Of a DNA stretch of 64,000 bases, positions 36,485-44,852 are shown piece by piece. Made by a program: the position numbers and the translations under genes. Location of the stretch: NCBI GenBank assembly GCA_002633085.1, contig NSIV01000002.1, positions 231,602 through 295,601 of the forward strand, read 5' to 3'. The DNA is from Curvibacter sp. PD_MW3 (GTDB lineage: Bacteria; Pseudomonadota; Gammaproteobacteria; Burkholderiales; Burkholderiaceae_C). How positions within the stretch are numbered: position 1 is the stretch's first letter; the number at the start of each line of letters is the position of its first letter. The notes under the pieces are model-generated. The model saw only the letters and a program-made list of their open reading frames with translations. It was not told where the DNA came from and made no database searches.

Positions 36485-37278
36485 GAGGTGGAGGACGTGG
36501 GGTTGGAACGGGTGACGAACTCCGGCGGCGGCGCCGGCTTGGCAAAAAACGGAACGCGCTTGAACCACAGGCGGCAGGCCTGCCAGTGGATGTGCGCGAT
36601 CAGGCCCAGCGTCATGGCCGGGTGCCGCCACAGGGCCTTGCGGATGGCGTGCGGCGTCACCGGTTCGAGCACACCGCTGACGCTGGTCTGCAGCAAGAGG
36701 CCCTGGGCGTCATCGAGGTCGACACGCACCACGGTGTGGGGCACGCCGGCACGCTCTGTGCGCATGAAACGGAAGCGGTAGTCGCCTTCGACACGACAGA
36801 AGGGAGAGACGTGGAATACCTTGGTCGCACGCAGCTCCTGGCCGTAGCGCGGCGCCTCCAGCAAGTAGCAGTGGCGTTCGCCGAAGGTGTTGTTGACCTC
36901 GGCCACGATCGCGCGCAGGCGGCCGTCGGCCGCGTGGCAATACCAGAAGCTCACCGGCTTGAAGGTGTAGCCCAGCACGCGTGGATAGCAGTGCAGCCAG
37001 ACCTCGCCATCGGCGTCTTTGATGCCGTGGCTGCGCAGCAGCTCCTCCAGCCAGCCGAGCGCACCGCCCTGTGCCGCGCCGCGGCCATCGCCGTGGTCGG
37101 CATCAAAAAAGCTCAACCAGCCGGCGCGGTTGAAGGCCAGCGCGCCCCCGCCCTGCTGCCGCATGCTGCGCAAGGGCAGCATGAGAAAAAACGTCGGGTA
37201 AGCAAAAGCATGTCGCGCCGGCCGCAGCCTCGTGTGGCGCACCTGGCCAAAGCCGATCAGCGGGGTGGCCATGCTCAT
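36481..37278 (-). CDS. DUF1365 family protein
   Basis: 265 aa. Motifs GFGQVRHTRLRPARHAFAYPTFFLMLPL, YPRVLGYTFKPVSFWYCH, VAEVNNTFGERHCYLL and KVFHVSPFCRVEGDYRF define DUF1365, nearly always encoded between an NAD/FAD oxidoreductase and a CFA-type synthase. Biochemical role not established. Overlaps both neighbours by 4 nt (ATGA). Confidence 0.92.
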   Translation of the reverse strand: MSMATPLIGFGQVRHTRLRPARHAFAYPTFFLMLPLRSMRQQGGGALAFNRAGWLSFFDADHGDGRGAAQGGALGWLEELLRSHGIKDADGEVWLHCYPRVLGYTFKPVSFWYCHAADGRLRAIVAEVNNTFGERHCYLLEAPRYGQELRATKVFHVSPFCRVEGDYRFRFMRTERAGVPHTVVRVDLDDAQGLLLQTSVSGVLEPVTPHAIRKALWRHPAMTLGLIAHIHWQACRLWFKRVPFFAKPAPPPEFVTRSNPTSSTS

Positions 37279-38579
37279 GGGCGGCTCGACTCGCGCAAGG
37301 CGATGTTCACCAGCAGCTGGCGCGCCACGGCCAACCCGGCTTTCAGGCCATCTTCGTGGAAACCGTAACCCATCCAGGCGCCGCAGTACCAGGTGTGCAG
37401 CCGGCCCTGCAGCTGCGGCATGTCGGCCTGGGCGCGGATGGCGGGCACATCGAACACCGGGTGCGCGTAGTCATACGCGCCCACAACATGCTGTTCGGCA
37501 ATGGCCTGCACCGGATTGAGCGAGACGATGACCGGCTGCGCAAAGGGCAAGGGCTGCAACTTGTTCAGCAGGTAGTGCAGGCAGACGCGGCTGTGCTCCT
37601 GCTCGGTGGCCGGTGCGCGTTCGTAGTTCCAGGCCGCCCAGGCACGGCGGCTGGCCGGCAGCACCGCGGCATCGGTGTGCAGCACGGCGCGGTTGGCCTG
37701 ATAACGGATGGCGCCCAAGGTACGGGCCTCCAGTTCGGAGGGGTGACGCAGCAGGCTCAGCGCCTGATCAGAGTGCGTGGCCAGCACCAATTTGTCAAAG
37801 CGCTCGGAGCCTTGGTCCGTCATGACCGTGACGCCATCCGCATCACGCTCGATCAGGCGCACCGGCGTGGCCAACCGCTTGTCGGCGATGCCGTGAATGA
37901 TCTTGTCGACGTAATGGCGGGCGCCGCCCGTCACCGTCCACCACTGCGGCCGGCCGTTGACCTGGATGAGGCCGTGGTTGTGGCAGAAGCGCACCATGGT
38001 CGAGACCGGGAACTGCAGCATCTGGGCGGTGGGGCAGCTCCAGATGCAGGCCATCATGGGCAGGAAGTACCAGTCGCGGAATTCGGGGCTGAAGCCGTGG
38101 GCATCAAGGAACTCGCCCAAGGGCTGCACCAGCTCGCCCTCCTGTCCACTTTCGGCCAGACGGGTGGCCAGTTGGTTGAAGCGCAGCACCTCGCGCAGCA
38201 TCCGCAGGAAACGCGGATTCAGCAGATTGCCGCGCTGGGCAAACACGGTGTTGAGGTTGGCGCCGTTCCACTCCAGCGTGCGGCCACGGGCCGCGTCCGC
38301 CGCCTTGACGGAAAAGGTCATGTCGGTCTTGGCGGTGGCCACCCCGAGTTCGGCCAGCAGCTGGATCAGGTTCGGGTAGGTGCGCTCGTTGAACACCAGA
38401 AAGCCGGTGTCCACGCCCCAGGTGCACAGCCCCTGCGCGGTGGGCAGCGTGACATCGACCGTGTGGGTATGGCCGCCAAAATAATCGGCTGCCTCGAACA
38501 GCGTGATGTCGGCGCGCCCCCGCAAGGCATGGGCCACGGCCAAACCTGAAATACCTGAACCGACAATCGCAATCTTCAT
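37275..38579 (-). CDS. FAD-dependent oxidoreductase, first gene of the fatty-acid operon
   Basis: 434 aa amine-oxidase/desaturase-like flavoprotein. KIAIVGSGISGLAVAHAL binds FAD; further motifs are ADYFGGHTHTVDV, DTGFLVFNERTYPNL and TWYCGAWMGYGFHEDGLKAG at the C terminus. It starts the eight-gene minus-strand operon and faces the litR-like gene across 210 bp of AT-rich DNA holding a palindromic operator candidate. Probably acts on the acyl chain together with CFA synthase and DUF1365. Confidence 0.92.
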   Translation of the reverse strand: MKIAIVGSGISGLAVAHALRGRADITLFEAADYFGGHTHTVDVTLPTAQGLCTWGVDTGFLVFNERTYPNLIQLLAELGVATAKTDMTFSVKAADAARGRTLEWNGANLNTVFAQRGNLLNPRFLRMLREVLRFNQLATRLAESGQEGELVQPLGEFLDAHGFSPEFRDWYFLPMMACIWSCPTAQMLQFPVSTMVRFCHNHGLIQVNGRPQWWTVTGGARHYVDKIIHGIADKRLATPVRLIERDADGVTVMTDQGSERFDKLVLATHSDQALSLLRHPSELEARTLGAIRYQANRAVLHTDAAVLPASRRAWAAWNYERAPATEQEHSRVCLHYLLNKLQPLPFAQPVIVSLNPVQAIAEQHVVGAYDYAHPVFDVPAIRAQADMPQLQGRLHTWYCGAWMGYGFHEDGLKAGLAVARQLLVNIALRESSRP

Positions 38580-38710
38580 GGGGTACCTGCAGTTATGGGC
38601 GTCCTGTCGGCCGTCTCGCCCTGCTTCATCGAAGGTATCAAATCAATAATTGACATGGACAAATTTCAAAATAAACGAGTAACATTCGAACAATTGAAGA
38701 AAATTATTGC

Positions 38711-38727
38711 ATTTGTCCTAGACAAAT
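38711..38727. promoter_or_regulatory. Palindromic operator candidate for the MerR-B12 regulator
   Basis: ATTTGTC-CTA-GACAAAT has perfect 7-bp arms. A further GACAAAT half site occurs at 38658-38664. The surrounding 38640-38760 is strikingly AT-rich for this genome, as expected of a divergent promoter region. I cannot assign -35 and -10 elements with confidence. Confidence 0.6.
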
Positions 38728-38789
38728 AAATAAACCATCTTAAAGACCCCATTTCTGGATCAACCATTGAAGTCCTTGACCTGCCAGCC

Positions 38790-39710
38790 ATGAACGCCCC
38801 CAGTTCACCTGCCGCCCTGCCGATCTCGGCCGTCGAACGCGACACCGGCCTGTCCAAGGACACCTTGCGCGTCTGGGAGCGCCGCTACGGCTTTCCGCAG
38901 CCGGTGCGCGATGCCTTTGACGAACGGGTGTACCCGGCCGACCAGGTGGATCGCTTGCGCCTGATAGCACGACTGCTCAACAGCGGGCAACGCCCGGGCC
39001 GGGTGGTGTCGCTGCCCATGACGGAGCTGCAGCAACTGGTGCAGTTGGCCGTACCAGGGGCAAGCGGTGATGGCGTTGGCAGCACGGAACAGCGCGCCAT
39101 CCTCGAAGGACTCAAAGGGCACGATGTCGTCGGCCTGCGCCGCACCCTCAACCAGGCGGTGCTGCGCATGGGCCTGGGCCGCTTCGTCACCGAATTGCTG
39201 GCGCCTTTGAATGTGCGGGTGGGCGAAGCCTGGGTGCGGGGCGAGATTCAGGTGTTCGAAGAACACATGTACACCGAGAGCGTGACGGCGGTGCTGCGCA
39301 GCGCCATTGGCAGCACGCCCGCAACGCCGCTACCGGGCCGGCCCCGTGTGCTGCTCACCACCTTTCCGCAGGAGCCCCATGCGTTAGGCCTGCTGATGGC
39401 CGAGGCGATGCTGGTGCTGGAAGGCTGTGACTGTGTCTCGCTCGGGGTGCAGACCCCGCTGCTGGAGATTGCACAGGCGGCGCAGGCCAACCGGGTACAG
39501 ATCGTGGGCCTGAGCTTCAGCGCCAGCCTCAACACCAACCAGATGCTGCGCGGCCTCCAGGAGTTGCGCACCAAGCTGCCGGCCGACATCAGGATCTGGG
39601 CCGGCGGCAGTCACCCTGCGCTGAAAAAGCGCGACCTCGACGGCATCACGCCGGTTGCAGATCTGGCCGACATTCAGCCCTTGCTGACACAGTGGCCAGC
39701 TGCGCATTGA
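38790..39710 (+). CDS. litR: MerR-type regulator with B12-binding domain (CarH/LitR-like photoreceptor)
   Basis: 306 aa. N-terminal MerR HTH (LPISAVERDTGLSKDTLRVWERRYGFPQP), a helical cap (~90-175) and a C-terminal cobalamin-binding Rossmann domain (~180-300). The cap holds the photoreceptor signature W-x9-EH: AWVRGEIQVFEEH, giving W148, E158, H159. The B12 ligand His candidate is H197 (QEPHALG). In CarH/LitR these bind adenosylcobalamin; light breaks the tetramer and releases DNA. It is divergent from the FAD oxidoreductase-cfa operon, a known kind of target. Gene name is by family resemblance. The 3' end overlaps dusC tail to tail by 65 bp. Confidence 0.85.
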   Translation: MNAPSSPAALPISAVERDTGLSKDTLRVWERRYGFPQPVRDAFDERVYPADQVDRLRLIARLLNSGQRPGRVVSLPMTELQQLVQLAVPGASGDGVGSTEQRAILEGLKGHDVVGLRRTLNQAVLRMGLGRFVTELLAPLNVRVGEAWVRGEIQVFEEHMYTESVTAVLRSAIGSTPATPLPGRPRVLLTTFPQEPHALGLLMAEAMLVLEGCDCVSLGVQTPLLEIAQAAQANRVQIVGLSFSASLNTNQMLRGLQELRTKLPADIRIWAGGSHPALKKRDLDGITPVADLADIQPLLTQWPAAH

Positions 39711-40641
39711 GCCACTGCTCAATCAGCACCGGGTCGTTGATGGGGCGCAAGGCCATGAAGGCCTCCTGCGCTTCGGGGTAGACGCGACGCAGGTAGTTGA
39801 GCCACTGCTTCAGACGCCCGGAACGGTGACGGCGCTCGACGCGGCCGCTGACCAGACGCCAGAAATCGGCCAGCAGCGGCAGCAGGGTGGCCCAGGCCAC
39901 CGGCGTGGCTATCCGTGAAGACACGGCGGTATGAACCGCCAACGCCAACCCCGGATCGGCCACCATGCCGCGGCCAAGCATCAGGCTGTCGCAGCCCGTC
40001 ACCTCGCGGCAGCGCAGCGCGTCCTGCACATTCCAGATTTCGCCATTGGCCACCATCGGCACACTGACCCGAGCGCGCAAGTCGGCAATGCGCTCCCAGT
40101 AGGCCGGTGGTCGGTAGCCATGCGCCTTGGTACGCGCATGCACCACCAGTTCATTGGCACCGCTGTCGGCGATGGCCTGCGCACATTCTTCGGCGCGGCT
40201 GTCGTCGTTGAAACCCAGGCGCATCTTGGCCGACACCGGCACCTGCGCCGGCACGGCGCGGCGCACTTCCGACACGATGCGCGCGATCAGCTCCGGCTCG
40301 TCCAGCAGCGCGGCCCCGCCACCATGGCGATTGACCACCTTAGCCGGGCAGCCGAAATTGAGGTCCACTCCTGGCGCGCCAAGCGCAGCCAGGGCAGCCG
40401 CGTTGTCGGCCAGCACGGCCGGGTCGGAGCCCAGCAGCTGCGGCCGCACCGGCACGCCGGCCAGCGTGCGCCCGCCATTGCGCAACTCGGGCACGATGCG
40501 GGTGAAGACCCGGTCCGGCAGCAACCGATCGGTCACGCGGATGAACTCGGAGACGCAACGATCCACGCCGCCCACGCGGGTGAGGATGTCGCGCAACGCG
40601 CAATCGAGCAGCCCTTCCATCGGGGCGAGAAGAATTTGCAT
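39646..40641 (-). CDS. dusC: tRNA-dihydrouridine(16) synthase
   Basis: 331 aa from the ATG at 40641 (MQILLAPMEGLLDCALRDILT); the 40-residue track extension is unsupported. Flavoenzyme that reduces uridine in the tRNA D-loop. Catalytic Cys98 is in LNFGCPAKVVNRHGGGA, and the FMN phosphate site is in the C-terminal VPMVANGEIWNVQDAL...MLGRGMVADP region. The LLAPMEG start and overall length suit DusC. Overlaps the regulator gene at the 3' end. Confidence 0.93.
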   Translation of the reverse strand: MQILLAPMEGLLDCALRDILTRVGGVDRCVSEFIRVTDRLLPDRVFTRIVPELRNGGRTLAGVPVRPQLLGSDPAVLADNAAALAALGAPGVDLNFGCPAKVVNRHGGGAALLDEPELIARIVSEVRRAVPAQVPVSAKMRLGFNDDSRAEECAQAIADSGANELVVHARTKAHGYRPPAYWERIADLRARVSVPMVANGEIWNVQDALRCREVTGCDSLMLGRGMVADPGLALAVHTAVSSRIATPVAWATLLPLLADFWRLVSGRVERRHRSGRLKQWLNYLRRVYPEAQEAFMALRPINDPVLIEQWLNAQLATVSARAECRPDLQPA

Positions 40642-40761
40642 GGCAAGGGAACCCAACGTCAGGCAGAGCCGGCCTATCCTACACGCCGGCTCTGAACCGC
40701 TTCGCGTCGAGGCGGACATCTCTGATCTATGATCGCTCCCATCAGTTTCAGTGGAGTCCAC

Positions 40762-41427
40762 ATGCGCAGCCGCATCACGCTGGCCCTGCTGTGCCTAGCC
40801 AGCACCTTGGCCATGGCGCAGGAAGCGCCAACACCCGCCCGCCCCAACCCACCGCGCTGGCGCCAAACCACAGCCGTCACGGTGGTCATTGGCGCCGATG
40901 TCCCTCCTAATTTTGAGGGGCAACTGCCCCTGACCCGCGTCATCCTGCGCGTGCATGAGCTGAATGCGCTTGCTTCACTGGTTCAGGGGGCTACCGAATG
41001 CGTGATCGAAGCCGACGCCACGGCCAATCTGTCATCGGAACGCATCATGGTCACCCCACGCCTGCAGCGCTGCTTCGACAGCCAGGGCCGGGAACTTCTC
41101 CCAAGCAAGAACATGAGTGGGTTCGCCGTGGATCGTGATGCACGCACCGGCATCAAGGCCAAGATGAGCTGGAGCCCGGAAGCCAAGGAATTGCTGCTGC
41201 TCGGCGTCGGTACACAAGGGCAGCCCGGCTACTTCTCACGCCTGATGTCGCGCAGCCTGAGCTCCGCCTCCATGGGCCTGAGCGATGAGTACTTCAACAA
41301 GGACGACAAAAAACCGGCACCGAGTCCCGATGCCGTGCGCGAGATCCGCGGCATCGAAGCGCTGCTGCCCACCCTGCTGCTGGAGCCCGGCCGCCAGTTC
41401 GACCTGGTGCTGAGCGTGCGCCCTTGA
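40762..41427 (+). CDS. Orphan secreted protein resembling the TraB/VirB10 C-terminal domain
   Basis: 221 aa from the ATG at 40762 with GTGGAG upstream; signal peptide MRSRITLALLCLASTLAMAQ. By eye the mature protein follows the T4SS TraB/VirB10 beta-barrel pattern: LPLTRVILRVHEL, then ECVIEADATANLSSERIMVTPRLQRCFDSQGRELLPSKNMSGFAVDRD-type spacing (Cys, LSSER, Cys, GxxVD, GI), and a final LLLEPGRQFDLVLS like the 'AG..v.vvlt' ending. No conjugation genes are near, and there is no N-terminal membrane anchor or long proline domain. Homology is my inference; function unknown. Confidence 0.6.
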   Translation: MRSRITLALLCLASTLAMAQEAPTPARPNPPRWRQTTAVTVVIGADVPPNFEGQLPLTRVILRVHELNALASLVQGATECVIEADATANLSSERIMVTPRLQRCFDSQGRELLPSKNMSGFAVDRDARTGIKAKMSWSPEAKELLLLGVGTQGQPGYFSRLMSRSLSSASMGLSDEYFNKDDKKPAPSPDAVREIRGIEALLPTLLLEPGRQFDLVLSVRP

Positions 41428-41442
41428 GGGGTGAGGCGGCGC

Positions 41443-41964
41443 TCAGGCCGTGGCGCGCTTGAGGCGGATTTCTTCCAGCCGGAAACCACCCACCGGCACG
41501 GTCTTGGCGGTGGTGAGTTCACGCTTGAAGCCGGCCAGTTCATGGAAACGCAGGGCACGCTCGTTGCCAAGCGGCAACCAGACGGTGACCTGAGTGCATC
41601 CCTCTTCCTGCAGGCCGTCGCGCGCGGCATCCCACAGCGCCAGGCCGGCGCCGGTGTCCCAGTGCGAGGGCAGCACGTAGATGGCCCAGATCTCGCCCAC
41701 CGTCGGCTTGGTGCCTTCGTCGCGCGAGCGGTCGTAGCCGACGAAGCCGATCACCTTGTTGTTCTCGTCGACCGCCACCTGCACCTGCGGCTCGGCGTAC
41801 TCGATGGCTTCGCGCCAGAAGGCCAGGCGCGCATCGGCGCCCTGGGGCTTCAGGAACTCGGCCGGAATGAGCTCGCGGTAGATGGTCTCGCTGGTATTCG
41901 CGTGGATGGTGGCAATGGCCTTGGCGTCGCGCAATGTGGCGGGGCGGATGGTGTAGCTGGACAT
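41443..41964 (-). CDS. GNAT family N-acetyltransferase
   Basis: 173 aa from the ATG at 41964 (MSSYTIRPATLRDAKAIATIH). GNAT landmarks: VIGFVGYDRS, GEIWAIYVLPSHWDTGAGLALWDAARDGL (motif A, acetyl-CoA binding) and VTVWLPLGNERALRFHELAGF (motif B). Acceptor substrate unknown. Divergent from the hybrid histidine kinase. Confidence 0.9.
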   Translation of the reverse strand: MSSYTIRPATLRDAKAIATIHANTSETIYRELIPAEFLKPQGADARLAFWREAIEYAEPQVQVAVDENNKVIGFVGYDRSRDEGTKPTVGEIWAIYVLPSHWDTGAGLALWDAARDGLQEEGCTQVTVWLPLGNERALRFHELAGFKRELTTAKTVPVGGFRLEEIRLKRATA

Positions 41965-42053
41965 GAAAAAGACAAACTCGTTCGAAAAACCGTGCGGCAA
42001 GCGCGCCGCGAAAGCAAGCGGGCGATAATAGCGCACGCGATACCCCCACGCCC

Positions 42054-44123
42054 ATGAGCAACGAGACGCCCCAGAAATCACTGTCCCAGCTGGTCGAGGA
42101 ACTGCGCAGCTACCAGGCCGAGTTGGAAGCCCAGAACGAGGCCCTGCGCTACAGCCGTATCGCCGCTGAAGGCGCCTCGGAACGCTTCGAGTCGCTGTTC
42201 TCCAATGTGCCGCTGGCACTGATGGTGGTGGACGAACTCGGCATGGTGGTGCAAAGCAATGCCATGGCCTTGCGCCTGTTCCGGCCGCAGGAGTACGACC
42301 CGCCGCTGAACTTCCTGCTGCCACTGGTCGACGAGGCGCACCTGGAGCGCGTTGGACGCTGCTTCAACGATGCACGCCGCAACGGCCACAGCGAGGTCAC
42401 CGAAGTGGTCTTTCTGCGCGGCTCGGAAGGCACGCTCACCGGCGACCTGCACATGGCACGCATCGAGTACTCGCAGGACGACGAGATGGCGCACTTTATC
42501 TGCGCCGTCATCGACCAGGGCCCGCTGCTGGCCGAACGCCACGCCCTGCAGGAAAGTGCTGAAGCGCTACGCCAGCGCAACGAAGCCCTGCACCTGAGCG
42601 AGAACCGCATGGCGGCCATCATCAACTCCTCGCTCGACGCCATCATCTGCGTCGATGCCGACCAGCGCATCTCCGTCTTCAACCCGGCTGCCGCCGCGCT
42701 GTTCCAGTGCCCGGCCATGGAAGCCATGAACAGCTCCCTGGCACGCTTCCTGCCGGACGCCATGCCCGCCATTGCCGCCACGCAGGTATCCAGCCACACC
42801 CGGCTCGACGAAGTGAGCGGCCTGACGGCCAACGGCCAGCCGCTGACACTGGAGGTCAGCGTTTCCTGCGAGCGCCATCCCCAGGGCAACATCACCACCT
42901 TGTTCGCGCGTGACCTGACAGCCCGCAAGGCGATGGAGGCGCAGCTGCGCGAGTCGCACAAGATGCAGGCCATCGGCACCATGGCCGGCGGCATTGCGCA
43001 CGACTTCAACAACATCCTGGGCGCCATCCTGGGCAATGCGGCGCTGGCCATGGAAGATGCCGGGCCGGACTCGCCGGCGCAGGTCAGCCTGATCCAAATC
43101 GAAAAGGCCGGCCAGCGCGCCCGTGACCTGGTGCGCCAGATCCTCACCTTCAGCCGCAACGAGGCACCACGCCGCGACTTGGTCAAGCTCGCCGACGTGG
43201 TGCAGGAATGCAAGCGCCTGCTGAAGGTCACGCTGCCGACCAATTTGAAGCTGCAGGCCCAGATCGAGGCCGACACGCCCGATGTGCTGGCCGACTCCAC
43301 CCAGGTCGGGCAGGCCTTGTTCAACCTGTGCACGAATGCCATCCACGCCATGGGCAGCAAACGCGGCACGGTGCGCATCGAGCTGGGGCATGCCCACCTT
43401 GATGCCTTGCAGGCCGAACCGCTCGGGCTGCTGCCCGGCCACTACGCCACACTGACCGTGCGCGACACCGGCACCGGCATCGACCCGGCCACGCTGCAAC
43501 GCCTGTTCGAACCCTTCTTCACCACCAAGCAGGTCGGCCAGGGCACGGGCCTGGGCCTGGCCGTGGTGCACGGCGTCATGCGCACCCACATGGGCACGGT
43601 CGATGTGCAAAGCACACCTGGTGCAGGCAGCGCCTTCACGCTGTACTTTCCGGCGCTTGACGAGGCGGTTGAGGCGGTTGAACCCACATCCGCCAAGCCA
43701 AGGCGTCCGGCCAGCAGCAATACCGCCAGCGGCCATGTCATGTATGTCGACGACGACCAGGCCCTGGTGTTCCTGATGCAGCGCGCGCTGAGCCGCAAGG
43801 GTCTGAAGGTCAGCACCTACACCGATCCGCAGCAGGCTCTGGCCGCGCTGCGCGACAACCCAGGTGATATCGACCTGCTGGTGACCGACTACAACATGCC
43901 AGGCTACAGCGGCGTGGATCTGCTGCGCGATGCGGCCGCCATCCGGCCCGGCCTGCCGGTTGCACTGGCGTCCGGTTACGTCACGCCCGAAATCGAACAG
44001 GCCGCCCAGGCCGCCGGTGCACGGGCCCTGATCCACAAGCCCAATGATGTGGAAGAGATGTGCGAGACCGTGCAACGTTTGCTTCGGGGTGAATCCGCCG
44101 CTGCGCCCGATGCCAACCCTTGA
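42054..44123 (+). CDS. Hybrid sensor histidine kinase with PAS domains and receiver
   Basis: 689 aa, no membrane segments. Coiled N terminus, PAS domain 1 (~35-150) and PAS domain 2 (~180-295), then HisKA with AHDFNNILG (phosphorylated H316), HATPase_c (~395-525: NLCTNAIHAM, DTGTGI, GTGLGLAVVHG) and a C-terminal receiver (~560-680) with phospho-acceptor D612 in VTDYNMPG. The HDFNN-type kinase with attached receiver suggests a cytoplasmic redox or ligand sensor. No DNA-binding partner is adjacent. The following rluA-type gene overlaps by 14 nt. Confidence 0.92.
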   Translation: MSNETPQKSLSQLVEELRSYQAELEAQNEALRYSRIAAEGASERFESLFSNVPLALMVVDELGMVVQSNAMALRLFRPQEYDPPLNFLLPLVDEAHLERVGRCFNDARRNGHSEVTEVVFLRGSEGTLTGDLHMARIEYSQDDEMAHFICAVIDQGPLLAERHALQESAEALRQRNEALHLSENRMAAIINSSLDAIICVDADQRISVFNPAAAALFQCPAMEAMNSSLARFLPDAMPAIAATQVSSHTRLDEVSGLTANGQPLTLEVSVSCERHPQGNITTLFARDLTARKAMEAQLRESHKMQAIGTMAGGIAHDFNNILGAILGNAALAMEDAGPDSPAQVSLIQIEKAGQRARDLVRQILTFSRNEAPRRDLVKLADVVQECKRLLKVTLPTNLKLQAQIEADTPDVLADSTQVGQALFNLCTNAIHAMGSKRGTVRIELGHAHLDALQAEPLGLLPGHYATLTVRDTGTGIDPATLQRLFEPFFTTKQVGQGTGLGLAVVHGVMRTHMGTVDVQSTPGAGSAFTLYFPALDEAVEAVEPTSAKPRRPASSNTASGHVMYVDDDQALVFLMQRALSRKGLKVSTYTDPQQALAALRDNPGDIDLLVTDYNMPGYSGVDLLRDAAAIRPGLPVALASGYVTPEIEQAAQAAGARALIHKPNDVEEMCETVQRLLRGESAAAPDANP

Positions 44124-44766
44124 CGGCATCACCCTGCTGCACGCCGACGAGGCCCTGCTGGTGCTCGACAAACCGGCCGGCCTGCTTTCCGTGCCTGGCC
44201 GTGGCCCCGACAAACAAGACTGCCTGAGCGCGCGCGTGCAACGCCACTTTGCCGACGCCCTTATCGTGCACCGGCTGGACATGGCCACCTCCGGCCTGCT
44301 GCTGATGGCGCGCGGCGCGGCCATGCAGCGCGAACTCAGCATCGCCTTTGCCAACCGCGAGGTGCACAAGCGCTACGTTGCGGTCGTCGACGGCCACCTT
44401 GAACCAGCGTCTGACGCCTGGCAGGTGATCGAGCAGCCTATCCTGCTGGACTGGCCCCGCCGTCCGCTGCACATCATCGACCCACGTGGCAAGCCCAGTC
44501 TGACGCGCTGGCGCGTGCTGGCACACGGGAGCGATGCCGCAGGCCAGCCGCAGACCCGGCTGGAACTGGAGCCCGTGACGGGCCGCTCGCACCAGCTGCG
44601 CGTGCACCTGCAGGCGCTGGGCCACGCCATCGTCGGTGATGCGCTTTACGCCAGTGCCGAGGTCCAGGCCCGCAGCCAACGCTTGCTGTTGCACGCCAGT
44701 GCGGTGACACTGCAGCACCCGCTCACCGGCCAGGCTCTGCAACTGAGCAGCCCGCCGCCGTTCTGA
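44110..44766 (+). CDS. RluA family pseudouridine synthase
   Basis: 218 aa from the ATG at 44110, inside the last codons of the kinase gene. Catalytic motif HRLDMATSGLLL (Asp57) and the flanking ALLVLDKPAGLLSVPG and TGRSHQLRVHLQALG blocks define the RluA group. No S4 domain is present. Length and motifs suit a small rRNA/tRNA enzyme such as RluA or a relative; the target position cannot be set. Confidence 0.92.
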   Translation: MPTLDGITLLHADEALLVLDKPAGLLSVPGRGPDKQDCLSARVQRHFADALIVHRLDMATSGLLLMARGAAMQRELSIAFANREVHKRYVAVVDGHLEPASDAWQVIEQPILLDWPRRPLHIIDPRGKPSLTRWRVLAHGSDAAGQPQTRLELEPVTGRSHQLRVHLQALGHAIVGDALYASAEVQARSQRLLLHASAVTLQHPLTGQALQLSSPPPF

Positions 44767-44778
44767 AGCAGGATTTTT

Positions 44779-44837
44779 GCTATAAAACAGTAGCTGCTTG
44801 CGCTCAGTTCACAAGGTCAACGGGCACTTTTGATACT
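44779..44837 (+). repeat. Dispersed intergenic repeat, copy C
   Basis: GCTATAAAACAGTAGC followed by TGCTTGCGCTCAGTT and CACAAGGTCAACGGGC. Best preserved of the four copies; the head palindrome and CTTGCGC core agree with those near 13991, 23610 and 35241. It lies between the pseudouridine synthase and SDR genes. Confidence 0.55.
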
Positions 44838-44852
44838 TAAAGAGAGGTCATC

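Noticed and set aside
35369-36781. 470-aa plus-strand ORF opposite cfa
   Set aside because: Antisense to a well-supported methyltransferase with overlapping operon neighbours.
42567-44369. 600-aa minus-strand ORF opposite the hybrid kinase
   Set aside because: Antisense shadow of kinase and pseudouridine synthase; no domain, no ribosome site.
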